Shown piece after piece: positions 43,855-52,753 of a stretch of DNA of 64,000 nt. Made by a program: the position numbers and the translations under genes. The stretch is from Microbacterium sorbitolivorans. Its GTDB lineage: Bacteria; Actinomycetota; Actinomycetes; Actinomycetales; Microbacteriaceae. Location: positions 1-64,000 of the forward strand of contig NZ_KZ848478.1 in the NCBI RefSeq assembly GCF_003327285.1, given 5' to 3'. The stretch's first letter is position 1; each line of letters opens with the position of its first letter. The notes under the pieces are model-generated. The model saw only the letters and a program-made list of their open reading frames with translations, was not told the origin of the DNA and did not search any database.

Positions 43855-43893
43855 GAAACGAGGCTATGGGCAACCCCTGACAAACGAATCGCG

Positions 43894-44841
43894 CTACAGA
43901 ACCGCCCGCACCGCCGCGGCCGTCTCGCCGAGCGTCGCGGCCGAGCGCGCGAGCAGCTCCTGCTCGGCGTCCGAGAGGCGGATCCGGTCGAGCGGTACCG
44001 CGCCCGCGGATCCCACGATCGACGGCAGCGAGAGCGCGACGCCGTCGACGCCGAGGGTTCCGGAGAGCACGGTCGAGACCGGCAGGATGGCCCGCTCGTC
44101 GCGCAGTACCGCCTCGACGATGCGGGTCGACGAGAGCCCGATGGCGTAGTTCGTCGCGCCCTTGCCCTCGATGATCGTGTAGGCCGCCGTGCGCACCTCG
44201 GTCGCGATGGCCTCGAGCTCTTCGGGGGTGAACTGCTCGCCCCAGTCCTCGACCGGCAGCGGCCCGATGCGGGCGCTCGACCACAGCGGAAACTCCGAGT
44301 CGCCGTGCTCGCCGATGATGTGGGCGTGCACCGAGCGCGGATCCACCTGCGCGCGGATCGCGATCGCGCGCCGCAGGCGCGAGGTGTCGAGCACGCATCC
44401 CGACGCGAACATGCGGGCCGGATCCGCGCCCGTCTGCTCGACGGCGAGGGTTGCGAGCACGTCGCAGGGGTTCGAGACGATGATGACGATGGCCCGCGGC
44501 GATGCCTCGACGAGGCTCGGGATGAGCGAGGCCATGATGCGGGCGTTCGTCTCGACGAGCTCAAGGCGCGTCTGGCCGGGGCGCTGCGCGGCGCCGGCGG
44601 TGACGACGATGACGTGCGACGCGGCCGTGCGCTCGATGTTGCTCGTGCCTGTGACCTCGCTCGCGCCCGTGAACATGGCGCCGTGCGCGAGGTCGAGGGC
44701 CTCGGCGCTCGCCCTCTTCTCGTCGATGTCGTAGAGCACGACCTCCCGCGCGGATCCGCGGATCATCAGGGCGTACGCGGTCGCGGATCCCACCGCACCC
44801 GCGCCGACGACGGTTACCTTCGCGTTCTCGATGACGGCCAT
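43894..44841 (-). CDS. ldh: L-lactate dehydrogenase
   Basis: A 315-residue NAD-dependent enzyme interconverting pyruvate and L-lactate. The Rossmann motif is VTVVGAGAVGSATAYALM, with Asp in VVLYDIDEKR. The substrate loop AGAAQRPGQTRLEL carries Gln at the discriminating position, which favours lactate over malate dehydrogenase, where Arg is found. The catalytic His is in HIIGEHGDSEFPLW and the substrate Arg in LDTSRLRRAI. It is transcribed alone. Between it and the next gene (44842-44980) several inverted CGGAGAT/ATCTCCG segments occur, which might act as a terminator. Confidence 0.92.
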   Translation of the reverse strand: MAVIENAKVTVVGAGAVGSATAYALMIRGSAREVVLYDIDEKRASAEALDLAHGAMFTGASEVTGTSNIERTAASHVIVVTAGAAQRPGQTRLELVETNARIMASLIPSLVEASPRAIVIIVSNPCDVLATLAVEQTGADPARMFASGCVLDTSRLRRAIAIRAQVDPRSVHAHIIGEHGDSEFPLWSSARIGPLPVEDWGEQFTPEELEAIATEVRTAAYTIIEGKGATNYAIGLSSTRIVEAVLRDERAILPVSTVLSGTLGVDGVALSLPSIVGSAGAVPLDRIRLSDAEQELLARSAATLGETAAAVRAVL

Positions 44842-44980
44842 GGGGTCATCGTGTCACGCGCGGCGCGCGGCGCGCGAGCGCGCGGACGAAACTGCGGAGA
44901 TCGCCCCGAAGTGCGGACCTGCGGTGTGATCCGATCCGCATCTCCGGGCCATCTCCGAAGTTCGGGCGCGCGGCCGCGAC

Positions 44981-47164
44981 TCACCGCATCTTCGCCGGCC
45001 ACCAGATCTTCCGTCCGATGTCGTAGGCCAGCGCCGGCACGAGTAGCGAGCGCACGACGAACGTGTCGAGTAGAACGCCGAAGGCGACGATAAACGCCAG
45101 CTGCGCGAGGAACAGGATCGGGATGACGCCGAGCGCCGCGAAGGTTGCCGCGAGCACGATTCCGGCGGAGGTGATGACGCCGCCCGTCGCCGACAGACCC
45201 CTGAGAATGCCCGAGCGCGTTCCGTAGGCGAGCGACTCCTCGCGCACGCGCGTCATGAGGAAAATGTTGTAGTCGATGCCGAGGGCGACGAGGAAGACGA
45301 AGCCGTAGAGCGGGACCGCCGGGTCGGCGCCGGGGAAGCCCAGCACGTGGTTGAAGATGAGAGCCGAGACGCCCATCGCCGTTCCGAACGACAGGACGGT
45401 CGTGAGGATCAGCAGGATCGGCGCGAGGATCGATCGCAGGAGCAGCATCAGGATCACGAGGATCACCCCCAGCACCACGGGGATGATGAGGTTGCGGTCG
45501 TGGACCGATGCGTCGTTCGTGTCGATCGCGGTCGCCGTGACGCCGCCGACGATCGCGCCCGTGTCGTGAAGGGAATCGCGAAGGGCACGCACGGTCTCCG
45601 CTGCGGCCTCCGAATCCGCCGCGTCCGTCAGCGTCGCCTGCAGCAGCACGTCGCCGCCGGACACGGTCGGGGTCGGGGTGGATCCGCCGAAGCCCGTTAT
45701 CCCGTCCTCCGTCACGGGTGCGGATCCGCTGGGCGAGTCGGTCGAGGAGATCGACACGTCCGAGACGCCGTCCGCGGCGAGCAGAATGTCGGCCGCGTCC
45801 TGCCAAGCGGTCTCCGGGACGACGATCGATGCGGGACTGCCGGATCCCCCGGGGAAGTGCTCGCCGAGCGCCGCTTGACCGTCGCGCGCCTCGGATGCGC
45901 CGAGCACGAGATCCGACTGCGGCACGCCGTCCGCCTTTAACTGGGGCACGGCGGCGACACCCGCGAGCAGGACGAGCGTGGTTGCGATCCAGATCACGCG
46001 AGGGCGGCGGGCGATGAGGGAGCCGAGTCTCCCCCAGAGGCCGGTCGGCCGCGGATCCGATGCGGTGCGGGGTGCGGGAAGGGTGCGCGCCGCGGGGAGT
46101 CCGGCACCCTCGCGAGAAGCGCGGGCGCTTGCGAGAGTCGCGGACTCGACCGGGTCCGCATCTCTTTCCGGGCGGTCTTCGGAGATCCGGCGCGGCCAGA
46201 ACACAGCACGCCCGAACGTGTAGAGCAGGGCGGGGAGGAGTGTGAGAGCCGAGAGCATGGCGAACACGATGCCGATCGCGGCGACGGGGCCGAGCGTGCT
46301 GTTCGACTTCAGGTCGCTCAGGAGGAGACAGAGCAGTCCGGCGATGACGGTACCGCCAGAGGCGGCGATCGGCTCGAGCGAGCCCCTCCATGCCGTGCGG
46401 ATCGCGTGCGCCCGGTCGGTGGTGTGCCGCAGAGCCTCGCGGAAACGCGAGACGAACAGGAGCGCATAGTCGGTCGCGGCGCCGATCACCAGGATGAAGA
46501 GGATCCCCTGCGTCTGCCCGCTGAGCAGCAGGACGTCCCATTTCGCGAGCCACCACACCACCAGCAGCGCCACGCAGAGGGCGAAGAGGCTCGTCGCGAG
46601 CACGACGAAGGGCAGGAACGCCGAGCGGTACACGAGCACGAGGATCACGAGCACGGCACCGAGTGCGACCCCGAGCAGGAGGCCGTCAATGCCCGCGAAG
46701 CCAGACTTCAGGTCGGCCGAGAATCCGGCGGGCCCCGTAATCTGCACCGTCACGCCGGCGGGGGCGTCCGCGCGGAGCGTCTCGCCGAGCTGGGGCACGT
46801 CATCGGGCGAATCGAGCGGAACGAACGCCTGCATCGCGAGGCCGTCGTCGGAGATCAGGGCGGGCGAGGCGTCTGCGCTCGCCGCGGAGACGGCGTCTCC
46901 GATGAGCCCCTGCGCCTCGTCGTCGAGCGGGGTCTCCGAGGTGAAGACCGCGATCGCCGGGATCTGGTCCGAGTCGTTGAACTCGTCGAGTCGTTGCTGC
47001 ACCTCCGTCGCTTCGGCCGACGAGGGCAGGTAGGCCGTCTGATCGTTCGACGAGACCTCGTCGATCTTCCCGAAGAGGGGGCCGCCGAAGGACGCCCCCG
47101 CGAGCCAGGCGACGATGAGCAGGGCGGGAACGACGACGCGGAGGACGGCGCGAATGCGTGGCAT
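44981..47164 (-). CDS. MMPL/RND-family membrane exporter
   Basis: A 727-residue protein with the duplicated MMPL layout: one N-terminal helix, a large extracellular domain (about 40-165), a cluster of five helices with GAATDYALLFVSRFREAL, a second extracellular domain (about 390-530) and a second cluster with VALGIDYNIFLMTRVREES. The paired Asp-Tyr motifs in membrane helices are the proton-relay residues of this family. Members export lipids, siderophores or toxic compounds. It is divergent from a MarR regulator 88 bases away, a common arrangement for inducible efflux pumps. Confidence 0.88.
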   Translation of the reverse strand: MPRIRAVLRVVVPALLIVAWLAGASFGGPLFGKIDEVSSNDQTAYLPSSAEATEVQQRLDEFNDSDQIPAIAVFTSETPLDDEAQGLIGDAVSAASADASPALISDDGLAMQAFVPLDSPDDVPQLGETLRADAPAGVTVQITGPAGFSADLKSGFAGIDGLLLGVALGAVLVILVLVYRSAFLPFVVLATSLFALCVALLVVWWLAKWDVLLLSGQTQGILFILVIGAATDYALLFVSRFREALRHTTDRAHAIRTAWRGSLEPIAASGGTVIAGLLCLLLSDLKSNSTLGPVAAIGIVFAMLSALTLLPALLYTFGRAVFWPRRISEDRPERDADPVESATLASARASREGAGLPAARTLPAPRTASDPRPTGLWGRLGSLIARRPRVIWIATTLVLLAGVAAVPQLKADGVPQSDLVLGASEARDGQAALGEHFPGGSGSPASIVVPETAWQDAADILLAADGVSDVSISSTDSPSGSAPVTEDGITGFGGSTPTPTVSGGDVLLQATLTDAADSEAAAETVRALRDSLHDTGAIVGGVTATAIDTNDASVHDRNLIIPVVLGVILVILMLLLRSILAPILLILTTVLSFGTAMGVSALIFNHVLGFPGADPAVPLYGFVFLVALGIDYNIFLMTRVREESLAYGTRSGILRGLSATGGVITSAGIVLAATFAALGVIPILFLAQLAFIVAFGVLLDTFVVRSLLVPALAYDIGRKIWWPAKMR

Positions 47165-47252
47165 GACTGCCCCTTCGTTTGGGTGGCGTACTCGATGCTA
47201 TTGCTAGATAGGCGAGAAATCAACTGAGTTTTATATCGAGGAGATCTAGAGT

Positions 47253-47822
47253 GTGGGGGTGCGAAACGCTTCCCGCGACCCCGGATCCGCGCGCCCGATG
47301 TTCGACATCGCGTCCAACGACCCCGACCAGAGTCTCGTCGACAGGTCGTCGATGGGCGAGCGCGACGTTCATCAGATCGGCGAGCTGATGAACGCCCTCG
47401 GCGGGCTGCGCGAGGCCGAGCGCCGACTCAACGAAGCGGCGCGCCGCTACATGCGTCTCAACGAGACCGATATGCGGGCGCTGCACTTCCTGATCGTCAC
47501 GGGCCATGCGGGCGAGCAGGTGACGCCGGGTCAGCTCGCTCAGCACCTCGGCATCTCCACGGCATCCACGACGAAGCTGCTCGATCGCCTGGAGCGCGGC
47601 GGTCACGTCGTGCGCGCGCCCCATCCCACCGACCGACGGGCGCTCACGGTGTCGATCACGCCGGACACTGCTCGCGCGGCGCGCGAGAGCGTCGGACGCC
47701 AGCAGGCCCGCCGTGTGCGCTCGGCCGCGCGCCTCTCGACCTCGGAGCGCGACATCGTGATCCGCTTCCTGCGGGAGATGACTGACGACTTGGAGGGCGA
47801 CGACCCTGAACAGATCACGTGA
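47253..47822 (+). CDS. MarR-family transcriptional regulator
   Basis: A 189-residue regulator with a winged helix-turn-helix: VTPGQLAQHLGISTASTTKL is the recognition unit and RAPHPTDRRALTVSITP the wing with its conserved DxR. An extra ~40 residues precede the usual start; GTG 47253 is chosen because GAGGAG lies upstream, but a start at GTG 47259 or an internal one is possible. Divergent from the MMPL exporter, it probably represses it and itself until a ligand binds. I could not fix a convincing operator in the 88-base gap. Confidence 0.88.
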   Translation: MGVRNASRDPGSARPMFDIASNDPDQSLVDRSSMGERDVHQIGELMNALGGLREAERRLNEAARRYMRLNETDMRALHFLIVTGHAGEQVTPGQLAQHLGISTASTTKLLDRLERGGHVVRAPHPTDRRALTVSITPDTARAARESVGRQQARRVRSAARLSTSERDIVIRFLREMTDDLEGDDPEQIT

Positions 47823-47839
47823 ATCCGCGCTCTCGGTTT

Positions 47840-47854
47840 TGATAACCATTGTCA
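47840..47854. promoter_or_regulatory. Zur box upstream of znuA
   Basis: TGATAACCATTGTCA is a 7-1-7 dyad (TGATAAC / ATTGTCA) matching Zur/Fur-type operators. It lies 19 bases before the znuA start, where it would cover the promoter. The zur gene is 2.8 kb downstream in the same block. Confidence 0.75.
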
Positions 47855-47872
47855 TTTACGTACGCTGGACCC

Positions 47873-48844
47873 ATGCGAACCCGCCGAATTTTGACCCCCG
47901 TCGCCGTCGCGGCGCTCCCCGCACTCGCCCTCGCAGGCTGCTCGTCCACGGGTGACGACGCGACGGCCTCGGGCGACAGCACCTTCCAGATCGTCACGTC
48001 GACGAGCGTCTACGCCGACATCGCCAAGCAGATCGTCGGCGACGCCGCGAACGTCGAGGCCGTCATCGACTCGGCCTCCGTCGACCCGCACGACTACGAG
48101 GCGACGGCGCGCGATGGCCTCACGGTTCAGGACGCCGATCTCGCGATCATGAACGGCGGCGGCTACGACCAGTTCATGGAGAACCTCCTCGATAGCGCCG
48201 ACGTCCCGCACGTCATGAACGTCGTCGAGTACTCCGACGCCTACCCGGGCGAGGACGGCGAAGAGCACGACCACGACCACGACCATGACCACGCCGAAGA
48301 AGAAGATGGCCACGACCACATCGAGGGCTTCAACGAGCACGTCTGGTACGACCCCCACACGATCGAGCACTTCACCGAGGCGCTCCGCGACGAGCTCGTC
48401 GAACTGATCCCGGATTCGAAGGACGAGATCGAGGCGGGCGCGCAGAGCGTGCTCGACCAGGCGGCCGCGCTGGAAGACAAGCTCGAGGCCATAGCCGCCG
48501 ACCACACGGGCGACACGGCGTTCTTCACCGAGCCGGTCGGCGCGTACTTCACCGAGGCCGCGGGCCTCACCGACGTCACGACCGAGGGGTTCGCCGAGGC
48601 GGTCGAGCACGGCGAGGATGTTGCCCCGGCGACGCTCAATGCCGCCATCAAGTCGATCGAGGGTGGCGAGGTGACGGTTCTCGTTGCGAACGCCCAGACC
48701 GGCGGATCCGAGACCGAGCGCGTCATCCAGGCCGCGGAGGGCGCCAGCGTGCCGGTGCTCGAGTTCACCGAGACGATCCCGGACGGCGACGGCTTCTTCG
48801 GCTGGATGAACGACAACGCAGACGCGCTCGCCGCGGCACTCTAA
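47873..48844 (+). CDS. znuA: Zinc ABC transporter substrate-binding lipoprotein
   Basis: A 323-residue cluster-9 binding protein. The signal peptide ends in the lipobox LALAGC. The mature fold contains the ligand His in VDPHDYEA, a His/Asp-rich flexible loop EEHDHDHDHDHAEEEDGHDH typical of ZnuA, then NEHVWYDPHTIEHF with a second ligand His, and a C-terminal lobe with FTEPVGAYFTEAAG. The acidic His loop favours zinc over manganese. Start ATG 47873 is set by the signal peptide. A Zur box lies just upstream and a hairpin terminator just downstream, so znuA can be made in excess of znuCB. Confidence 0.92.
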   Translation: MRTRRILTPVAVAALPALALAGCSSTGDDATASGDSTFQIVTSTSVYADIAKQIVGDAANVEAVIDSASVDPHDYEATARDGLTVQDADLAIMNGGGYDQFMENLLDSADVPHVMNVVEYSDAYPGEDGEEHDHDHDHDHAEEEDGHDHIEGFNEHVWYDPHTIEHFTEALRDELVELIPDSKDEIEAGAQSVLDQAAALEDKLEAIAADHTGDTAFFTEPVGAYFTEAAGLTDVTTEGFAEAVEHGEDVAPATLNAAIKSIEGGEVTVLVANAQTGGSETERVIQAAEGASVPVLEFTETIPDGDGFFGWMNDNADALAAAL

Positions 48845-48858
48845 GTAACTGAGACCCG

Positions 48859-48898
48859 CCGTGCGGGGCCGGATGGGGCCGGCCTCGCACGGTTTTCT
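48859..48898 (+). terminator. Intrinsic terminator after znuA
   Basis: CCGTGCGGGGCCGG and CCGGCCTCGCACGG pair over 13 of 14 positions and are followed by TTTTCTC. The gap to znuC (to 48948) then holds AATCGATAATCGAT, a small dyad that may be part of a second zinc-responsive promoter. Confidence 0.75.
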
Positions 48899-48948
48899 CG
48901 TGCCCGCACTCAAAGCAATCGATAATCGATCCCGAATAGAATGGCCCG

Positions 48949-49776
48949 ATGACTGATCCCGTGCTCGACATCTCCGGCGCCTCGCTGCGGCTGCGCGGCC
49001 GCGAGCTGTGGAGCGGCCTCGACCTGCAGGTCGCGCCCGGCGAGTTCGTCGCGGTGCTCGGGCCGAGCGGATCCGGAAAAACGACGCTGCTCCGCGCGAT
49101 CCTCGGCCTTCGGCAGCTGAGCGAGGGGCGGATCCAGGTCGACTCGCGGCCCGTCCGCCGCGGCAACAAGCGGGTCGGGTACATCCCGCAGCAGCGGCCA
49201 TTCCCGCTCGGGACGAGCCTGCGCGCCCGCGGCCTCGTCGCGCTCGGCGTCAGCGGAACGCGCTTCGGCGTGCCCCTCCCGCGTCGCGGCGACCGCGCGC
49301 GCGTCGACGAACTCTTGGAGGCGGTGGGCGCCGCGCCCTACGCCGATGACCCCGTCGGATCCCTGTCGGGCGGCGAGCAGCAGCGCCTGCGCATCGGCCA
49401 GGCGCTCGCCGACAGGCCCTCGCTCCTACTCTGCGACGAGCCGCTGTCGAGCCTCGACCTCAAGAACCAGCGCGCCGTCGTGAGCATCATCGACGAGCAG
49501 CGCCGCGCCACGGGTGCGGGCGTCGTGTTCGTCACGCACGACATCAACCCGGTCCTCGGATCCGTCGACCGGATCCTGTACCTCGCCGGCGGCCGGTTCC
49601 GGCTCGGCACCCCGGACGAGGTGCTGCGCAGCGACGTGCTGAGTGACCTCTACGGCGCGCCCGTCGAGGTCGTCCGCACCGCCGGGCGACTGCTGGTGGC
49701 GGGGATCCCCGAGGGTGAACCGCACCACCCGCACCACGAACACGATCACGACGACGACGAGAGCGAGGGCTTCTGA
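48949..49776 (+). CDS. znuC: Zinc ABC transporter ATP-binding protein
   Basis: A 275-residue ATPase. The Walker A is LGPSGSGKTTLLRAILGL, Q-loop in IPQQRPFP, signature SLSGGEQQRLRIGQAL, Walker B LLLCDEPLSSLDL and the H-loop His in VFVTHDINPVL. The C-terminal tail is His/Asp rich (HHPHHEHDHDDDESEG), a metal-binding ending common in zinc ATPases. It overlaps znuB by one base (TGATG). Confidence 0.92.
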   Translation: MTDPVLDISGASLRLRGRELWSGLDLQVAPGEFVAVLGPSGSGKTTLLRAILGLRQLSEGRIQVDSRPVRRGNKRVGYIPQQRPFPLGTSLRARGLVALGVSGTRFGVPLPRRGDRARVDELLEAVGAAPYADDPVGSLSGGEQQRLRIGQALADRPSLLLCDEPLSSLDLKNQRAVVSIIDEQRRATGAGVVFVTHDINPVLGSVDRILYLAGGRFRLGTPDEVLRSDVLSDLYGAPVEVVRTAGRLLVAGIPEGEPHHPHHEHDHDDDESEGF

Positions 49777-50651
49777 TGGGAGCGCTGATCCAGCCCGCCA
49801 TCGCCTGGTCCGACGTCTTCTCGTTCGAGAACTACGGCGAGCTTCTCGTGCTCATGCGCAACCCGCTCATCGCGGCGATCGCGCTCGGAATCGTCGGCGG
49901 CCTCATCGGCACCTTCGTCATGCAGCGCGACATGGCGTTCGCGGTGCACGGCATCAGCGAGCTCTCGTTCGCGGGCGCGGCGCTCGCGCTGCTGCTCGGC
50001 GGATCCATCGTCATGGGCTCGCTCGCGGGCGCGATCGTCGCGGCGCTCATCATCGGCCTGTTGGGGGCGAGGGCGCGAGATCGCAACTCGATCGTGGGCG
50101 TGCTGATGCCCTTCGGCCTCGGCCTCGGCATCCTGTTCCTCTCGCTCTACGAGGGGCGCTCGGCCAACCGCTTCAGCCTGCTCACGGGCCAGATCGTGGC
50201 GGTCTCCGACACCGATATGTGGTGGCTCGTCGGCATCAGCGCGGTCGTGTTTATCGGCCTCATCCTCGTGTGGAACCCGCTGCGGTTCGATTCGACGGAT
50301 CCACAATCGGCCGAGGCGCGCGGCATCCCGGTGCAGGGGCTCAGCCTCGTCTTCATGCTGCTCCTCGGCGCGATCGTCGCCGCGGCCGTGCACATCATCG
50401 GTGCCCTGCTCGTCATGGCGCTTCTCGTGACACCGGCGGCCTCGGCGATGCGCGTCGCGCACGGCCCGCTCTCGGTGCCGCTGCTCTCGGCGCTCTTCGG
50501 CCTCGTCTCCGCGGCGGGCGGGATCCTGCTCGCGATCGCGGGCACGCTGCCCGTCAGCCCCTACATCACCACGATCTCGTTCGTCATCTATATCGTCTGC
50601 CGATTGATTGCCTGGCGACGCGGACGGGCCGTGCACACCCACGCGAAGTAG
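49776..50651 (+). CDS. znuB: Zinc ABC transporter permease
   Basis: A 291-residue ABC-3 family permease with eight or nine membrane helices. It begins after a short N-terminal segment with LMRNPLIAAIALGIVGGLIG and has MAFAVHGISELSFAGAALAL, the typical ABC-3 motif around helix 2, and GALLVMALLVTPAASAM near the end. It is translationally coupled to znuC and lies nine bases before zur. Confidence 0.92.
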   Translation: MGALIQPAIAWSDVFSFENYGELLVLMRNPLIAAIALGIVGGLIGTFVMQRDMAFAVHGISELSFAGAALALLLGGSIVMGSLAGAIVAALIIGLLGARARDRNSIVGVLMPFGLGLGILFLSLYEGRSANRFSLLTGQIVAVSDTDMWWLVGISAVVFIGLILVWNPLRFDSTDPQSAEARGIPVQGLSLVFMLLLGAIVAAAVHIIGALLVMALLVTPAASAMRVAHGPLSVPLLSALFGLVSAAGGILLAIAGTLPVSPYITTISFVIYIVCRLIAWRRGRAVHTHAK

Positions 50652-50660
50652 GCTCTTGGC

Positions 50661-51056
50661 ATGGCTATTCAGCGGAACACGTGGCAGCGCGAGGCGGTGC
50701 GCGAAGCGCTCGCCGAAAGCGGCGGTTTCGTGAGCGCGCAGGACCTTCATGCGCGACTTCGCGACGAGACGGGCATCGGGCTTGCGACGGTCTACCGAAC
50801 CCTCGCGAACTTCGCCAAGTCGGGCGAGGCCGATAGCCTGCAGAGCCCCGAGGGCGAGAACCTCTTCCGAGCCTGCGCGACGGCCGATCATCACCACCAC
50901 CTCATCTGCCGCCGCTGCGGTAAGACGGTCGAGATCGAGGCGAGCAGCATCGAGAAGTGGGCGCGCGATGTCGCGGCCGAGAACGGCTTCCACGACGCCG
51001 AGCACGTGATCGACATCTTCGGCCTCTGCGCAGAGTGCGCCGCCAAGGGCGACTAA
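50661..51056 (+). CDS. zur: Zinc uptake regulator, Fur family
   Basis: A 131-residue Fur-family repressor. The winged helix contains FVSAQDLHARLRDETGIGLA and TVYRTLANFAKSGEAD. The dimer domain has the regulatory His cluster DHHHHLICRRCGKTVEIE and the C-terminal CAEC; the two CxxC motifs bind the structural zinc. Genomic position right after znuB supports Zur rather than an iron regulator. Zinc-bound Zur would close the box before znuA. Confidence 0.9.
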   Translation: MAIQRNTWQREAVREALAESGGFVSAQDLHARLRDETGIGLATVYRTLANFAKSGEADSLQSPEGENLFRACATADHHHHLICRRCGKTVEIEASSIEKWARDVAAENGFHDAEHVIDIFGLCAECAAKGD

Positions 51057-51060
51057 CTCG

Positions 51061-52071
51061 ATGACGCACGCGCACACACGCCGCGGATCCCGGACCAATC
51101 CGCTCGTGATGCTCGGCATCGCGGCGGCGCTCGTCGCGGCGCTGTTCGCGGCGAACGCGTTCTTGCCGAACCTCTTCGACAAGCCGCTGCCCGATCGCGC
51201 GCAGGATGGGCTGACGCTCACGCTGAGCGTGCTCATCGAGTCGCTGCCGTTCGTGGCGCTCGGCGTGATCTTGTCGATCGCGATCCAGGTGTGGGTGCCG
51301 GCGTCGTTCATCCACCGCGTGCTGCCGAAGCGCGAGTGGCCGAGGCGGCTCGCGCTCGCGGCGCTCGGGATACTGATCCCGGTCTGCGAGTGCGGAAACG
51401 TGCCCTTCGCGCGCGGCCTCATGATGCGGGGCATCGGCCCCGCCGACACGCTCGCGTTCCTCGTCGCGGCGCCGATCGTCAACCCCGTCGTCATCATCAC
51501 GACGCACCAGGCCTTCGGGATGTCGGGCGGGATCCTCGTCGCGCGCCTTCTCGGCGGGTACGCGATCGCGGTGCTGATCGGCTGGCTGTTCAGCCGCCAC
51601 CCGGATCCGGATCGCATGCTCACCGAGCGCTTCCGCGTCGCGTGCGACCACGCGCACGACGCCCGCGGATCCGTGCTCGAGCGCAGCCTCTCGCAGTTCG
51701 TCGTCGAGCTGCGCGCCGTCATGCCGGCCCTCATCATCGGATCCGCCCTCGCGGGCGCGGTGCAGGTGATCGTGCCGCGCTCGGCGCTCGTCGCCATCGG
51801 ATCCAACCCGGTGCTGTCGATCGTCGCGATGATCATCCTCGCCGTCACGGTGTCGCTGTGCTCGAACGTCGATAGCTTCTTCGCGCTGAGCTTCGCGTCG
51901 ACCTTCACGACCGGATCCCTCGTCGCCTTCCTGCTCGTCGGCCCCATCGTCGACATCAAGATGATCGCGCTGCTGCGCACCACCTTCTCGGGCCGCGTGA
52001 TCGCGGTCATCTCGGCCGTGACGATCCTCGCGGCGTTCGCGATCGGGGCGGTGATGAACCTTGTCGTTTAA
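51061..52071 (+). CDS. DUF318/YraQ-family membrane permease
   Basis: A 336-residue protein with about eight membrane helices and the family motif ILIPVCECGNVPFARGLMMR. The Cys-x-Cys-Gly-Asn sequence in a membrane helix is a hallmark of YraQ/DUF318 permeases. AFLVAAPIVNPVVIITTHQA and CSNVDSFFALSFA further fit. Substrates are not firmly known; metal or small-molecule transport has been proposed. It follows zur by four bases and overlaps the DUF1980 gene, and this three-gene unit recurs in actinobacteria, which suggests a role in zinc homeostasis. Confidence 0.8.
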   Translation: MTHAHTRRGSRTNPLVMLGIAAALVAALFAANAFLPNLFDKPLPDRAQDGLTLTLSVLIESLPFVALGVILSIAIQVWVPASFIHRVLPKREWPRRLALAALGILIPVCECGNVPFARGLMMRGIGPADTLAFLVAAPIVNPVVIITTHQAFGMSGGILVARLLGGYAIAVLIGWLFSRHPDPDRMLTERFRVACDHAHDARGSVLERSLSQFVVELRAVMPALIIGSALAGAVQVIVPRSALVAIGSNPVLSIVAMIILAVTVSLCSNVDSFFALSFASTFTTGSLVAFLLVGPIVDIKMIALLRTTFSGRVIAVISAVTILAAFAIGAVMNLVV

Positions 52072-52753
52072 GTACCTCGGCGTGGGCCTCGCCTCGGCGC
52101 TCTCGGTCCTCACGATCATGCTGACCGTCACGGGCCGCCTGCAGCTCTACATCAACACGAGCCAGGCGTGGTTCGCGTGCGGCATGGCGGTGCTCATCCT
52201 GCTCGGATCCATCGCCGCGATCGCGATCCGGCCGTCGGATCACGACGATCACGATCACGGGTCCCCCTCCCGCGCCGGCGCGGTCGCCGGCGTCGTCGGC
52301 GCCGCGGTCGCGACCGTCGTCGCCGTCGGCGCGCTGATCCTGCCGCCCGCGACGCTCTCGGCCGAGCTGGCCATGGAGCGCGACACCGGCACGCCGCCGC
52401 TCTTCGCGGGCGCCGACGACGTGCAGTTGGGTGTTGTTGACACCTCGAAGTTCGGCGTCGGCGACTGGTCGGCGGTCTTCGCGACCGCGACGAACCCCGA
52501 GCGCTACGCGGGGCAGACCGTGACGCTCACGGGCTTCATGACCGACGGATCCCTCAGCCGCCTCGTCATCACCCACTGCGTCGTCGACGCACAGACCGCG
52601 ACGCTGCCGCTCGACGGCGACGTGTCGGGGCTTGCGACGGGCGACTGGGTCGAGATCACGGGCGACGTCGAGGTCGACTCCGACGGGCGACTCACCATCG
52701 CGGCGACGGGCATCACCCCGATCGACGAGCCGGAGGATCCGTATGAGTACTGA
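52061..52753 (+). CDS. DUF1980/TIGR03943-family partner of the permease
   Basis: A 230-residue protein with two N-terminal membrane helices, a cytosolic His/Asp-rich loop SDHDDHDHGSPSR, a third helix, and a soluble C-terminal OB-fold-like domain (about 120-225) with ATNPERYAGQTVTLTGFM and VEITGDVEV. This is the standard companion of DUF318 permeases. The start is TTG 52061, overlapping the permease stop by 11 bases; no ATG fits. Metal-binding character is suggested by the His run. Confidence 0.78.
   Translation: MSFKYLGVGLASALSVLTIMLTVTGRLQLYINTSQAWFACGMAVLILLGSIAAIAIRPSDHDDHDHGSPSRAGAVAGVVGAAVATVVAVGALILPPATLSAELAMERDTGTPPLFAGADDVQLGVVDTSKFGVGDWSAVFATATNPERYAGQTVTLTGFMTDGSLSRLVITHCVVDAQTATLPLDGDVSGLATGDWVEITGDVEVDSDGRLTIAATGITPIDEPEDPYEY

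Noticed and set aside
47165..47252. MarR operator between the MMPL and MarR genes
   Set aside because: Several short AT-rich partial dyads occur (for example around TTGCTAGATAG), but none is symmetric enough to call.
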